Shown here piece by piece: positions 45,476-53,433 of a DNA stretch of 64,000 nucleotides. Below the pieces are notes generated by a model that was not told where the DNA came from, did not search any database, and saw only the letters and a list, made by a program, of their open reading frames with translations. Every line of letters begins with the position of its first letter. Within the stretch, counting starts at the first letter, position 1. This stretch comes from Chloroflexota bacterium (GTDB lineage Bacteria; Chloroflexota; UBA11872). The stretch covers positions 134,848 to 198,847 of the forward strand of contig JAJDZD010000072.1 of assembly GCA_022824865.1 (NCBI GenBank). Reading direction: 5' to 3'. A program made the translations under genes and the position numbers.

Positions 45476-46222
45476 TCAGACCATCAGTTCGCCGCCGGTG
45501 ATGTCGAGGGCGGCGCCGGTGATGTAGGCGGCGCGGTCGGAGGCGAGGAAGCAGACGAGGTCGGCGACCTCGGACGGCTCACCCATCCGGTTCAGGGGGA
45601 TGGACGGGATGTACTCCTGGATGCGCTCCTCGGACCAGGCGACGCGCAGCATGTCGGTGTCGATCATGCCGGGGCAGACGGCGTTGACGGTGATGCCGTA
45701 GGGGGCCAACTCCTTGGCGGCGGCGCGCGTTAGGCCCAGTACCGCTGCCTTGGAGGTGGTGTACGAGGCGCCGCCCACGGTGCTGACGTTCTTGCCCGCG
45801 GTGGATGAGAAGTTGACGATGCGGCCGTAGCCGTTGGTTTTCATGGCCGGGATGACGGCCTGGGTGCAGAAGAACACGCCGTTGACGTTGACGTCCAGCA
45901 CGCGCCGCCACTCGGACTCCTGGATGGACTCGAACGCCGTGGGCGAGACGATGCCGGCGTTGTTGACGAGGATGTCCAGGCGACCGAAATGCTCGGTGAC
46001 CGCGGCAATCATTGACTCGACGGAAGCGCGGTCCGCCACGTTGGCCGGAAACGTCGCGGCGTCAGATCCAAGTTCGGATGCGACTGTTTCGATCTGCTCG
46101 GCGTTGACGTCGTTGACGGCAACCTGCGCGCCGCCGGCCAGCAGGCGCTCGGCGGTGGCGCGGCCCATGCCGCGCCCGGCTCCGGTTACCAATGCGACGC
46201 GGCCTTGGAACTCAGCGGTCAT
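45476..46222 (-). CDS. SDR-family NAD(P)-dependent oxidoreductase
   Basis: A 248-aa classical SDR: cofactor motif VTGAGRGMGRAT at 12-23, NVAD, NNAG at 87-90, the catalytic Ser139/140, Tyr154 and Lys158 (YTTSK), and the C-terminal TGAALDITGGELMV. The ATG at 46222 has GAGGAG about 10 bases upstream and places the first strand properly; an earlier ATG at 46255 would add 11 residues. It is similar in layout to the SDR at 26775-27536 but not a close copy. It ends three bases beyond the end of the leucine-rich protein gene on the other strand. Likely a 3-oxoacyl- or sugar-dehydrogenase type; substrate unknown. Confidence 0.87.
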   Translation of the reverse strand: MTAEFQGRVALVTGAGRGMGRATAERLLAGGAQVAVNDVNAEQIETVASELGSDAATFPANVADRASVESMIAAVTEHFGRLDILVNNAGIVSPTAFESIQESEWRRVLDVNVNGVFFCTQAVIPAMKTNGYGRIVNFSSTAGKNVSTVGGASYTTSKAAVLGLTRAAAKELAPYGITVNAVCPGMIDTDMLRVAWSEERIQEYIPSIPLNRMGEPSEVADLVCFLASDRAAYITGAALDITGGELMV

Positions 46223-46285
46223 CTGGGCGATCTCCTCGGGTGACCCATTCGGCAATTCTGAAACATCATCCTGCCAGCAACGCGG

Positions 46286-47131
46286 TCATGTGACCGCCAC
46301 GTCGAACCACAGGCCCCAGTGGTCGGAGGCGAAGAGGTCGCCGTCGCGGTGAGCGGTGCCGAAGCGTCCCTCGGCGACGATCTTCAGCGGTGAGTGCGAC
46401 TTCGAGCGGACCAGCAGGTGGTCAATTCGGATTGGCGGCGCCTGCGGGTGGATGAGGTTGCCGACGCCGTCTTCCAAGGCCTGGCGATTGCTCATGGCGT
46501 TGCTGGTGGGATAGGTCGGCGGCGCGCGGTCGAGCGGTGGTAGCGACTCGAGTTCCAACTCCCGCATGAGGCAGTAGAGCAAGGAGTTCTGGGGCATCAG
46601 GTTTAGGTCGCCAACGAGAACCAGGAGGTCGGCGTCTTCAGTCATCGGCTGGATGACCTGAACGAGGCTGCTGACCGAGGCGTCGAGCGCGTCGGTCAGT
46701 CCTGACCTCGGCAGGTGAGTGCTCGCAACGACCAGGCGAGATCCCTGGATATCCCAGTCTGCGGTCAGCAGCCAGGGTTCGTGGTAACCGAGATTCCCGA
46801 CCGACTCTCGGTCGGCGAGTTGGAAGCGCGACGTCGTGTCTGGCTGCTGTCTCGCCAGAAGAGCGGGCCCCATGCGGGTGTCCGGGTGGGACGTTGGAGC
46901 ATCGATCCAGTCCGCCACTGACAGGCCGCAATCAGCGGCAATCTGCGCGGGCGTTGACTGATCGTTTTCCCAGGGTCGGCGCGCTGCGCGGGCTTCGTGA
47001 AGGAAAAGGGCGTCGGGCTCGAGGTCCGCCAGCTCGGCTGCCACCAGGGGACGGCGCCGCGGCCATTCCCATGAGAAGCCCCAGATGTTCCAGCAGGCGA
47101 CGCGGAGTCCGCCGGAAGCACGGGGCGTCAC
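46286..47131 (-). CDS. Endonuclease/exonuclease/phosphatase (EEP) superfamily protein
   Basis: A 281-aa protein with the EEP signatures: ACWNIWGFSWEW with the first metal-binding Asn, DALFLHEAR with the catalytic Glu, LVLVGDLNLMP with the Asp/Asn pair, RIDHLLVRS, and the final ASDHWGLWFDV with the catalytic His. The start is GTG at 47131 with little ribosome signal. Family members hydrolyse phosphodiester or phosphomonoester bonds in nucleic acids, phospholipids or inositol phosphates. No export signal is present. It is followed on the same strand by an SDR gene 63 bases away. Substrate unknown. Confidence 0.82.
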   Translation of the reverse strand: MTPRASGGLRVACWNIWGFSWEWPRRRPLVAAELADLEPDALFLHEARAARRPWENDQSTPAQIAADCGLSVADWIDAPTSHPDTRMGPALLARQQPDTTSRFQLADRESVGNLGYHEPWLLTADWDIQGSRLVVASTHLPRSGLTDALDASVSSLVQVIQPMTEDADLLVLVGDLNLMPQNSLLYCLMRELELESLPPLDRAPPTYPTSNAMSNRQALEDGVGNLIHPQAPPIRIDHLLVRSKSHSPLKIVAEGRFGTAHRDGDLFASDHWGLWFDVAVT

Positions 47132-47160
47132 TACACGCGGCGGTGAAGCAAGGGTCGGCG

Positions 47161-47841
47161 TCAGGCCTTAATCGCGGAAAGCCGGCCTTCGAACAGGAAC
47201 CGGTCGAACAGGTCGTCCAGGTTCATGCCCGCGACGTCCTGGAGCACGTCGTCGGCCGCGCGCGTGCGCAAGCGGCCCAGGGTCAGCGGCAAGGCCTCCG
47301 TCACACCGTCCGCCGCAAGCGTTTGCTGAAAGCCCACGAGCGCAGCCAATTCCAGCGCACCCAGCGGCAGGAAGGTCAGGCCCGTGTGGTGGTAGTCACC
47401 CTCGCCGTTGACCGCGCGCACCGCAAACTGGGTGACGCGACGCCGCTCCTCGTACTCCAGTTCGATTACGTCCACGACGCGGCCTTCGCCGGCGCCTTCG
47501 GCGACGACGAGCACGCAGTTGTTGGATCCTTGCGACGGCTGGAATTCCTCAGTCGGCTGCAGGGGGTGCTCGGCTACGAGGATCTCGGCTTCTTCAGTGC
47601 GAGGAATGGCTTGCAGCAGGCCATGCACCTCACCGTGACCGGCGTTCAGGTCCTGGACCTGCACGTCCGGCGCCTGGGGCACGGAGTCCGGATCGGACGT
47701 AATGACCGTGATGGCGTCCGCGCCGATGTCGCGCAGCTGTTCGATGGTGGCGTCCAGCGACGCACCGCCGCCGTCCGCCGCGGCCGCCCCGTCTGCCGTG
47801 TGTCCGTTGCCGACAAAAATCACGCCCCGCAAGTCAGCCAT
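47161..47841 (-). CDS. Hypothetical 226-aa protein, perhaps nucleotidyltransferase-fold
   Basis: Not recognised with confidence. The N-terminal half, GVIFVGNGHTADG then ATIEQLRDIGADAITVIT, resembles the beta-alpha-beta start of sugar-phosphate nucleotidyltransferases, in which a short loop binds the nucleotide and a helix leads into an I-x-V-V-T strand. However, the glycine-rich GxGTR loop is missing. The middle has GSNNCVLVVAEGAGEGRVVDV and the C-terminal half is helical. No signal peptide or membrane segment is present. It lies 30 bases upstream of the EEP-fold gene on the same strand, so the two are probably co-transcribed. It may be a degenerate transferase or a scaffold protein. Confidence 0.5.
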   Translation of the reverse strand: MADLRGVIFVGNGHTADGAAAADGGGASLDATIEQLRDIGADAITVITSDPDSVPQAPDVQVQDLNAGHGEVHGLLQAIPRTEEAEILVAEHPLQPTEEFQPSQGSNNCVLVVAEGAGEGRVVDVIELEYEERRRVTQFAVRAVNGEGDYHHTGLTFLPLGALELAALVGFQQTLAADGVTEALPLTLGRLRTRAADDVLQDVAGMNLDDLFDRFLFEGRLSAIKA

Positions 47842-47946
47842 AGCACCGCCGAGATTTGCTGCTCAACCGGCATACAGTACGGCATATCGGCGACGCTGCC
47901 AGAAAAATGACGCGCGCAGCCTGAATTCGGGTGGCTTCGCCGACGG

Positions 47947-48762
47947 TCAGCCGATGATCGATCCGGCAGGCAGCAGGTGGGCGAGGCGCGGTCGCAGGTT
48001 GTCCGGCGCCTCGTCGTAAACCTCGCGCGGCAGGTCCTCGACAAACGAGTCGATCCCGTCGCCGACGATGACCTGGCGCTCCACGTGGCCGCGGCGCGTC
48101 GGGTTGAGGTTCAACCACCACGGCGCGAAGCGGACGACCACGGTCACGCGGTCCTGCTCGGTCGTGTTGGGTGAGACGGCATGCCAGAGCCGGCTGTCTA
48201 CGATGGCCACCGAGCCGGCCTTGCCAAGCAGGCGCGCTTCATCGTCCCGCGGGGCCATCCAGTCGCCCAGCGGGCTGCCGGGACGCGGGTGATCCTGCTG
48301 GCGGTGGCTGCCGGGCACCACGTAAGTCGCGCCGTTTTCGGGCGTGAAGTCGGTCAGCATCCAGAACGTGGTGAGGTGCATGGGCACGTCCGGATAGGGC
48401 GCGGGGATGTGCGCCAGGTTGCGCTGGTTATACGGAAAGTCCGCGTGCCAGATGTCGCGGTCTGTACCCGGCCCGGTGACGTACCCGGTCACGTATGAAA
48501 TTCGCCAATGGGGACCGAGCACGCCCTGCGTGACGGCGTTCACGTTCTCGTCCCCAAGGTGGGGCAACAGGGCCTGGTCGAAGCGCAGCAGGTTCGACAC
48601 GCCGTATCGGGGAGCGGGGGAGCGCGAGTGTTCGATGATGGATGCCGACACCTTCTCGCGAACGTTGCTGAGGTCCGGCTCCGCGATGATGTCGGGGATT
48701 ACGCACCAGCCGCGTGTCCGCAGGTCGTCCACATGTGATTCAAGCCCGTTCGATGCGTTCAT
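47947..48762 (-). CDS. Phytanoyl-CoA dioxygenase (PhyH) family protein
   Basis: A 271-aa non-haem Fe(II)/2-oxoglutarate dioxygenase. The facial triad is visible as His106-x-Asp108 (IWHADFPYNQ) and His194 (RLWHAVSPN), with Arg205 eleven residues later to bind 2-oxoglutarate. GATYVVPGSHRQQDHP is the usual strand before the second half. Family members hydroxylate lipids, halogenated compounds, quaternary amines or natural products; they are very numerous in some marine bacteria. No neighbours suggest the substrate. An ATG start at 48762 follows a short intergenic stretch; the gene appears to be transcribed alone. Confidence 0.87.
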   Translation of the reverse strand: MNASNGLESHVDDLRTRGWCVIPDIIAEPDLSNVREKVSASIIEHSRSPAPRYGVSNLLRFDQALLPHLGDENVNAVTQGVLGPHWRISYVTGYVTGPGTDRDIWHADFPYNQRNLAHIPAPYPDVPMHLTTFWMLTDFTPENGATYVVPGSHRQQDHPRPGSPLGDWMAPRDDEARLLGKAGSVAIVDSRLWHAVSPNTTEQDRVTVVVRFAPWWLNLNPTRRGHVERQVIVGDGIDSFVEDLPREVYDEAPDNLRPRLAHLLPAGSIIG

Positions 48763-48951
48763 TCTGATCTCCGCCGGCGGACGTATCGGCCCGGCCGTTC
48801 GTGCCTTCGCCTGCTCCGGGCAGGCAACGACTGCGATTTACGGAATGCTAGCAATGCCAACGGGCGGCGGTGTCAGACTCATCGACGGAAAGGTGCGAAG
48901 CCGCGAAGGGCGCCGCCGTGGCCCGGGTGTGCAATCGGGCCTGGAGTCTGA

Positions 48952-49146
48952 CTAGCAGCTAGTCCCCAGGTTCCCGCAGCGGGATCTTGGGTCCTTGACG
49001 GGGAACGGGTCGTCGCGGGTACCCGCTGTCGAACGGGAATCGTCGCCGCACGCCGGGCCAAGGCCGGCGGCCATGACCGCGAATGCGCCGAGCATGGCTC
49101 CGGCAAACCGTCGTCGGGTGAGCGGCCATCTGGTCCGTCTGTCCAT
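48952..49146 (-). CDS. Tiny Tat-signal peptide gene, copy 1 of a tandem pair
   Basis: A 64-aa product: a basic twin-arginine start (PLTRRRFAGAMLG), a hydrophobic run (AFAVMAAGLG) ending in a poor lipobox-like GPAC at 30-33, then a mature part of only about 30 residues, AGTRDDPFPVKDPRSRCGN, ending with a final cysteine. The paralogue at 49238-49429 keeps the core GTRDDPFP-x-KDP-x-x-RCGN. Three conserved cysteines (33, 57 and near the end) suggest a lipid anchor plus a disulfide, or metal binding. A palindrome (GACTAG-CAG-CTAGTC, 48949-48963) covers the stop codon. I know no family for this peptide. Confidence 0.6.
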   Translation of the reverse strand: MDRRTRWPLTRRRFAGAMLGAFAVMAAGLGPACGDDSRSTAGTRDDPFPVKDPRSRCGNLGTSC

Positions 49147-49237
49147 TGCGCCGTCTCCTGACTGTTCGGCTGCGACCACTAGAACGGGTGCGGGTGGTGT
49201 CCGCAAGCTGGCCGATTGCCGGTGACCGACGGTACCG

Positions 49238-49429
49238 CTATCCGCACGTAACGTTGCCGCAGCGGGCGTTTGGGTCCTTGTACGGGAACGGATCGTCGCG
49301 GGTTCCTGCGGTACCGCCCGTATCGCCGCCGCAGGCTGGGCCAAGGCCGACGGCCACGACCGTCAACGCGCCCAGTAGCGCTCCGCCGAATCGGCGTCGA
49401 GTCAACGACCGTCGGGACCGTTTGTCCAT
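49238..49429 (-). CDS. Tiny Tat-signal peptide gene, copy 2 of a tandem pair
   Basis: A 63-aa paralogue of the gene downstream: SLTRRRFGGALLG, a hydrophobic run ending GLGPACGGD, and the mature core AGTRDDPFPYKDPNARCGNV followed by TCG. Start ATG at 49429 with GGGGGGCAG about 5 bases upstream; the region before it (GTTCGGCT, GACCATTAGAACGG on the + strand) is repeated before the other copy, so each probably has its own promoter. Conservation is strongest in the 20-residue core and the signal, as expected for a real secreted product and not for chance ORFs. Function unknown; it is not a known toxin, bacteriocin or binding-protein fragment by eye. Confidence 0.6.
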   Translation of the reverse strand: MDKRSRRSLTRRRFGGALLGALTVVAVGLGPACGGDTGGTAGTRDDPFPYKDPNARCGNVTCG

Positions 49430-49559
49430 TGCGCTGCCCCCCGCGATTGTTCGGCTTTTGACCATTAGAACGGTTGTGCTCGGCTAGCGCAAACGGGCGG
49501 TCCGACCGTCGCCGTCCCAAAGCGGCCCGAGGATCTCCGCGAGGGAACGCAGTGGTTGC

Positions 49560-50540
49560 TCACCACTCGAATACGGTGCCCATGAGCTGCGCCGAGTCGT
49601 CGCGCAGCGTGGCGTAGATGGGAGGCGCTTCGGCGGCCGGAACGACGTCCTGGATCAGCGGCGCAATGTTGACCAGCCCCCGGCCGACGAGACGGCAGAG
49701 GTTCCGCAGGTCATCCCGGTCAAAGTGGCTGTTCTGCTTGATCGTGATCTCCTGGCCCTGGCCGGTCCTGAAGGTGTAGTTCACCTCCCAGCGGCCCGCG
49801 ACCAGGATCACGCGCCCTTGTAGACGGACGCATGTAATCAGCTTGTCCTCCATGCCGGGCACGCCCGCAAAGTCGATCACGGCGTCAAAGGCGCCTTCGC
49901 CGATCTCTCGGTCCCAGCCGTCGCCGGAAACGTCCACGACCGACTCGGCAGCGCCAATGGCTCGGGCCAGGTCCAATCGCCGTCCGGCCACGTCGCCGAT
50001 GGTCACGCGCGCGCCCATGACGGCCGCGATCTGCGCCGCCATCTGCCCGATGCAGCCGGCCCCGCCCACGATCAGCACACGCTCGCCCATCTGCAGCTCG
50101 GCGTTGCGACAGCTGCGCATCGCCACGCCGCCCATGCCAAACAGCGCGGCGTGCAGGGGATCGATGTCCGACGGCAGCTTGAGGACCAGGTCGTCCTCCG
50201 CGATGGTGACGAACTCCACGTGGCCGGCCGGACTCCGCTGCGTGCCGCTATGGGCGCCAATGAAGACCAGGTCGCCGAGGCTCAGGTCCGAGACGTCGGG
50301 TCCCAGCGCAATCACCTCGCCGACGCTCTGGTAGCCCTCGTTGGACGGCAATTCGTGATCGGGTCGCGAGTAATTTCCGCCCAGCATGTTGTTGCGTTCG
50401 GTGCCGTTGGTGACCCCGCTGTAGAGGGTGCGCGTCTTGATCTCATTTGCCCGCGGGGCGTCGGTGTACTCGGGCCAGTCGTGGACCAGCCGCTTACCCC
50501 GCCGGCCGTCGGATTCCAGCACCGTTACCAGCGCACGCAT
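49560..50540 (-). CDS. MDR-family dehydrogenase without obvious zinc sites
   Basis: A 326-aa medium-chain dehydrogenase/reductase: Rossmann motif VLIVGGAGCIGQMAAQIAA, then RVTIGDVAGRRLDLA (Asp suggests NAD). The usual catalytic Cys-Gly-x-Asp is replaced by YSGVTNGTERNNMLGG, and there is no GHE or four-cysteine lobe. This matches the zinc-free MDR at 10721-11752 and the BchC-like branch of the family. GAGGAGGA lies 7 bases before the ATG. It is the last gene of a four-gene minus-strand set with ThuA-, PEP-hydrolase- and Tm-1-like genes. The set probably degrades an unusual organic acid or sugar derivative (inference). Confidence 0.82.
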   Translation of the reverse strand: MRALVTVLESDGRRGKRLVHDWPEYTDAPRANEIKTRTLYSGVTNGTERNNMLGGNYSRPDHELPSNEGYQSVGEVIALGPDVSDLSLGDLVFIGAHSGTQRSPAGHVEFVTIAEDDLVLKLPSDIDPLHAALFGMGGVAMRSCRNAELQMGERVLIVGGAGCIGQMAAQIAAVMGARVTIGDVAGRRLDLARAIGAAESVVDVSGDGWDREIGEGAFDAVIDFAGVPGMEDKLITCVRLQGRVILVAGRWEVNYTFRTGQGQEITIKQNSHFDRDDLRNLCRLVGRGLVNIAPLIQDVVPAAEAPPIYATLRDDSAQLMGTVFEW

Positions 50541-50562
50541 GGCGGTTCCTCCTCGGCCTTGG

Positions 50563-51213
50563 CTAGAGCGCCCCGGCGGCCCAGCGGATGCCGCGGTGCA
50601 GCACGGTTCGGAATCCGGGGTCGGCGTAGGCGGCGTTGTCGTGGCCCGACTGGAAGCAGAACACCCGGGACTTCCCGAACCGACGCGTCCATGCCAGCGT
50701 TCGCATGCTCCGGGCGTGGTCCGTGGTCAGCAGGATGCGGCTGCCTTCCTCGGCACTGGACATCGTGTATGTCTCGTCCGGCAGTTCCCAGTCGGCCAGC
50801 CCGGTGGTGATGGGATGGTCCGGATCGGCCACCTGTACTGGCACCCGCTGATCCATGTGATAGCCGAACGTCCGGTCGTCGATGCCGCAGACCTGCGACC
50901 AGCGCGGCCACTCGGGGAAAGCCAGCAGCGCGTGGTGCAAAACCACGATGCCCTGCGACGTCTCGCCCAGCGATTCCAGCGCCTCGGCCGTCCGCGCATC
51001 AGGCGCCGGTCGGTGAAAGTTGTAGAAGACCAGCACGTCGTACTCGTCGCGCGCGCCGCCCAGATCGGCAACGAAGTTCTCCAGGGACTGCGCGTAATAG
51101 TCGACATCCGACATGCTCCGGAAGGCAGCGTGAAACCCGGGCACGTCAAACATGTGCTCGCCGGTGATAACCGCGGCCGTGATCGTGTTGTCGTCCTCCG
51201 GCAGGCGTCCCAT
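50563..51213 (-). CDS. ThuA-like (trehalose-utilisation/class I amidotransferase fold) protein
   Basis: A 216-aa cytoplasmic protein of the ThuA type: TAAVITGEHMFDVPGFHAAF, EYDVLVFYNFHRP, GIVVLHHALLAFPEW, DPDHPITTGLADWELPDE and TLAWTRRFGKSRVFCFQSGHD, ending in LHRGIRWAAG. ThuA proteins have a flavodoxin/amidotransferase-like fold and are found in sugar-catabolic operons, where some act in 3-keto-sugar metabolism. GAGAGGAA lies 4 bases before the ATG. It is 22 bases from the downstream MDR gene, and partnership with a dehydrogenase is typical for this family. Confidence 0.83.
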   Translation of the reverse strand: MGRLPEDDNTITAAVITGEHMFDVPGFHAAFRSMSDVDYYAQSLENFVADLGGARDEYDVLVFYNFHRPAPDARTAEALESLGETSQGIVVLHHALLAFPEWPRWSQVCGIDDRTFGYHMDQRVPVQVADPDHPITTGLADWELPDETYTMSSAEEGSRILLTTDHARSMRTLAWTRRFGKSRVFCFQSGHDNAAYADPGFRTVLHRGIRWAAGAL

Positions 51214-51259
51214 TCGCTTCCTCTCAGCTAGATGTGCGGCGGCGAGTCCGCAAACGCGT

Positions 51260-52090
51260 TCAGCCCTTGGCCGCCTTCAGCGCCTCCACCTGCTCGCGGA
51301 TGCCGACTTCCGTCGGCAGGCGTTCGATGCTGGATGCGCCAAAGAACCCGGCCACCCCCTCCGTATTCGCCAGCACGTGGCGCACGTCGCTGGGATCGGC
51401 GATCGGACCGCCGTGACACAGCACCACCGCGTCCGGCTTCTCGGCCACGGCCGCGTCGTGAATGGCCTGCACGCTCGCCACCGCGTCGTCCAGCGTCAGC
51501 GCCGTCGTGGCGCCAATCGAGCCCTTGGTGGTCAGCCCCATGTGCGGCACCAGCACGTCCGCTCCGGCGCGGCTCATGGCCACCGCCTGGTCGGGATCGA
51601 ACACGTAGGGGCACGTCAGCATGTCCAGCTCATTGGCCTGGCGGATCAGGTCCACCTCCAGGCCAAAGCCCATGTTGGTCTCTTCCAGGCCCTGGCGAAA
51701 GATGCCGTCGATCAGCCCCACCGTCGGGAAGTTCTGCACGCCGTCAAAGCCCATGGCCTTCAGCTGTTTCAGGAACGTCGGCATCAGCCGGAATGGGTCG
51801 GTCCCGCAAACCCCCGCCAGCACCGGCGTGTCTTGGACCACCGGCAGCACTTCCGACGCCATATCCACCACGATCGCGTTGGCGTCGCCAAAGGGCATCA
51901 TCCCTGACAACGACCCGCGGCCCGCCATCCGGAACCGCCCAGAGTTGTAGATGATGATCAGGTCCGCGCCGCCCTGCTCGGCGAACTTGGCCGTGATGCC
52001 AGTGCCGGCGCCGCAGCCGATGATCGGCTCACCCGCGTCCAGCGTGGCCCGCAGGCGCCCCAGCGCCTCAGCCCGTGGGATATACGGCAT
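51260..52090 (-). CDS. Phosphoenolpyruvate-hydrolase-like TIM-barrel protein
   Basis: A 276-aa TIM-barrel protein with the signatures of the PEP-hydrolase (PF09370-like) family: [66 protein letters not shown], and [18 protein letters not shown]. In plants and fungi the same domain is fused to a Tm-1-like ATP-binding domain; here the Tm-1-like gene (52151-53356) lies directly upstream. AAAGGA lies 10 bases before the ATG. The biochemical reaction of the bacterial protein is not established; carbon-phosphorus or enol chemistry is assumed from the fold. Confidence 0.87.
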   Translation of the reverse strand: MPYIPRAEALGRLRATLDAGEPIIGCGAGTGITAKFAEQGGADLIIIYNSGRFRMAGRGSLSGMMPFGDANAIVVDMASEVLPVVQDTPVLAGVCGTDPFRLMPTFLKQLKAMGFDGVQNFPTVGLIDGIFRQGLEETNMGFGLEVDLIRQANELDMLTCPYVFDPDQAVAMSRAGADVLVPHMGLTTKGSIGATTALTLDDAVASVQAIHDAAVAEKPDAVVLCHGGPIADPSDVRHVLANTEGVAGFFGASSIERLPTEVGIREQVEALKAAKG

Positions 52091-52150
52091 GCGCGTGGTC
52101 CTTTCGTTCGTGTGCGTCGCTATCGAGTAGCCCGGCCAAGAAGTGCATCC

Positions 52151-53356
52151 TCACTCCAGGTACTCCAGCAGCTTGTCCGTCATCGCGTCGGCAAACGCCT
52201 CGTCATTCACGTTCAGATCCAGCTCGTAAACGGGAATGTCCTCGCGCACGTGCCGCTTGATGGCGTCGAACAGCGCCTGGTCCGCCTCCGGCCAGTGGAA
52301 CTCCTCGCCCGGCGCCCCCAGCAACGACAGCCCCTTCAACGGCAGGAATATCGCCGTGGCCGCCGAGGCGGCGTTGGCCTTCTCCGCCAGGATGCGCCCC
52401 AGTTCCGCGTTCTCCTCCGGGTCAGTGCGCATCAGCGACACATTGGGATTCCAATAGTGGAACCGCCGGCCCTCGAACTTGTCGGGAATCGTTGCCGGCG
52501 CCTGGAAATTCACCATGTCCAGGCAGCCCGGCGCGATCACCTGCGGGACGCCCTGCGCCGCCGCCGCGTCCATCCGCGTGGGACCCGCCGCCATCACGCC
52601 GCCCACCAGTTCGTCCGCCCACTCCGTGGTCGTCACGTCCAGCACGCCGCTCGCGAACCCGCCCGCGATCACGTCTTCCATCGTGCGCCCGCCCGTGCCC
52701 GTGGCGTGAAACACCAGCACCTCGTAGCCCAGCGCGTCCAGCCGCTCGCGGCAGCGCTCCACCGCCGGCGTCGTGTTGCCGAACATCGAGGCCGCGATCA
52801 GCGGCTTGTCCTCGATCTCCGGGGACGCCGTTTCCACCATGCCCGTCACCGCGCCCACCGCGTTCGCGTAGATGCGCGCGCTGATCCGGTTCACCCCCGC
52901 CACGTCCACGATCGAGGGCACCATCACCACGTCCTTGGTGTCCACGTAGCCGCTCGTGTCGCCCGAGGCCACCGTACTCACCATCACCTTCGGCACCCCC
53001 ACCGGCAGCGCCCGCATGGCCGCCGTGCCCACCGCCGTCCCGGCGCTCCCGCCCATGCTCAGCACCCCGTCAATCCGGCCCTCCGCGTGCAGCCCGCGCA
53101 CGATCTCCGCCCCGCCCCTGGCCATCGCGCCAATCGCCGTGCCCCGGTCGCCCTGCGCCCGCAGCTCCGCCAGGCCGGTGCCGCCCGCCTCCGCGACCTC
53201 CGCGGCCGAGATGTCCGGTTCGAAGCCGGGTTCGCCGATCACCCCGCTGTCGATCACCAGCGCCCGGTGACCTCGACGCTCGATCTCGCCCCGCACGAAG
53301 GCGAACTCGTCGCCCTTCGTATCCAGCGCGCCAATCACGGCAATCGTTGTCGACAT
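52151..53356 (-). CDS. Tm-1-like (UPF0261) ATP-binding protein
   Basis: A 401-aa protein: IAVIGALDTKGDEFAFVR at the start, VLSMGGSAGTAVGTAAMRAL, GYVDTKDVVMVPSIVDVAG, and LVFHATGTGGRTMEDVI, all typical for the UPF0261/Tm-1-like family with a two-domain, ATP-binding fold. The start at 53356 has GGAGGAG 7 bases upstream and removes 12 residues of a longer reading. It forms a pair with the PEP-hydrolase-like gene; together they match the two halves of the tomato Tm-1 virus-resistance protein. Bacterial function is unknown; the pair is frequent in loci for degradation of sugars and acids. Confidence 0.88.
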   Translation of the reverse strand: MSTTIAVIGALDTKGDEFAFVRGEIERRGHRALVIDSGVIGEPGFEPDISAAEVAEAGGTGLAELRAQGDRGTAIGAMARGGAEIVRGLHAEGRIDGVLSMGGSAGTAVGTAAMRALPVGVPKVMVSTVASGDTSGYVDTKDVVMVPSIVDVAGVNRISARIYANAVGAVTGMVETASPEIEDKPLIAASMFGNTTPAVERCRERLDALGYEVLVFHATGTGGRTMEDVIAGGFASGVLDVTTTEWADELVGGVMAAGPTRMDAAAAQGVPQVIAPGCLDMVNFQAPATIPDKFEGRRFHYWNPNVSLMRTDPEENAELGRILAEKANAASAATAIFLPLKGLSLLGAPGEEFHWPEADQALFDAIKRHVREDIPVYELDLNVNDEAFADAMTDKLLEYLE

Positions 53357-53433
53357 CCCGTCACTCCTCCGCGCCCATCCGCGGCGCGCCACCCGCCGGA
53401 TACCCCGCTACCTTAGCCCGCCGACCTGAAATC

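Larger units (their letters stand above)
48952..49485 (-). repeat. Tandem duplication of about 283 bases carrying the tiny peptide genes
   Basis: The two start codons lie 283 bases apart. Similarity covers both coding parts and about 50 bases upstream of each, including GTTCGGCT and GACCA(C/T)TAGAACGG on the + strand, with a diverged stretch in between. Confidence 0.7.

Noticed and set aside
48763-48951. Intergenic stretch of 189 bases searched for an RNA gene
   Set aside because: No tRNA arms or conserved RNA motif found; only a short palindrome over the stop codon of the tiny peptide gene.
52112-53416. 434-codon + strand frame rich in His and Arg
   Set aside because: It lies opposite the Tm-1-like gene, which has recognisable family motifs, and is compositionally an antisense shadow.
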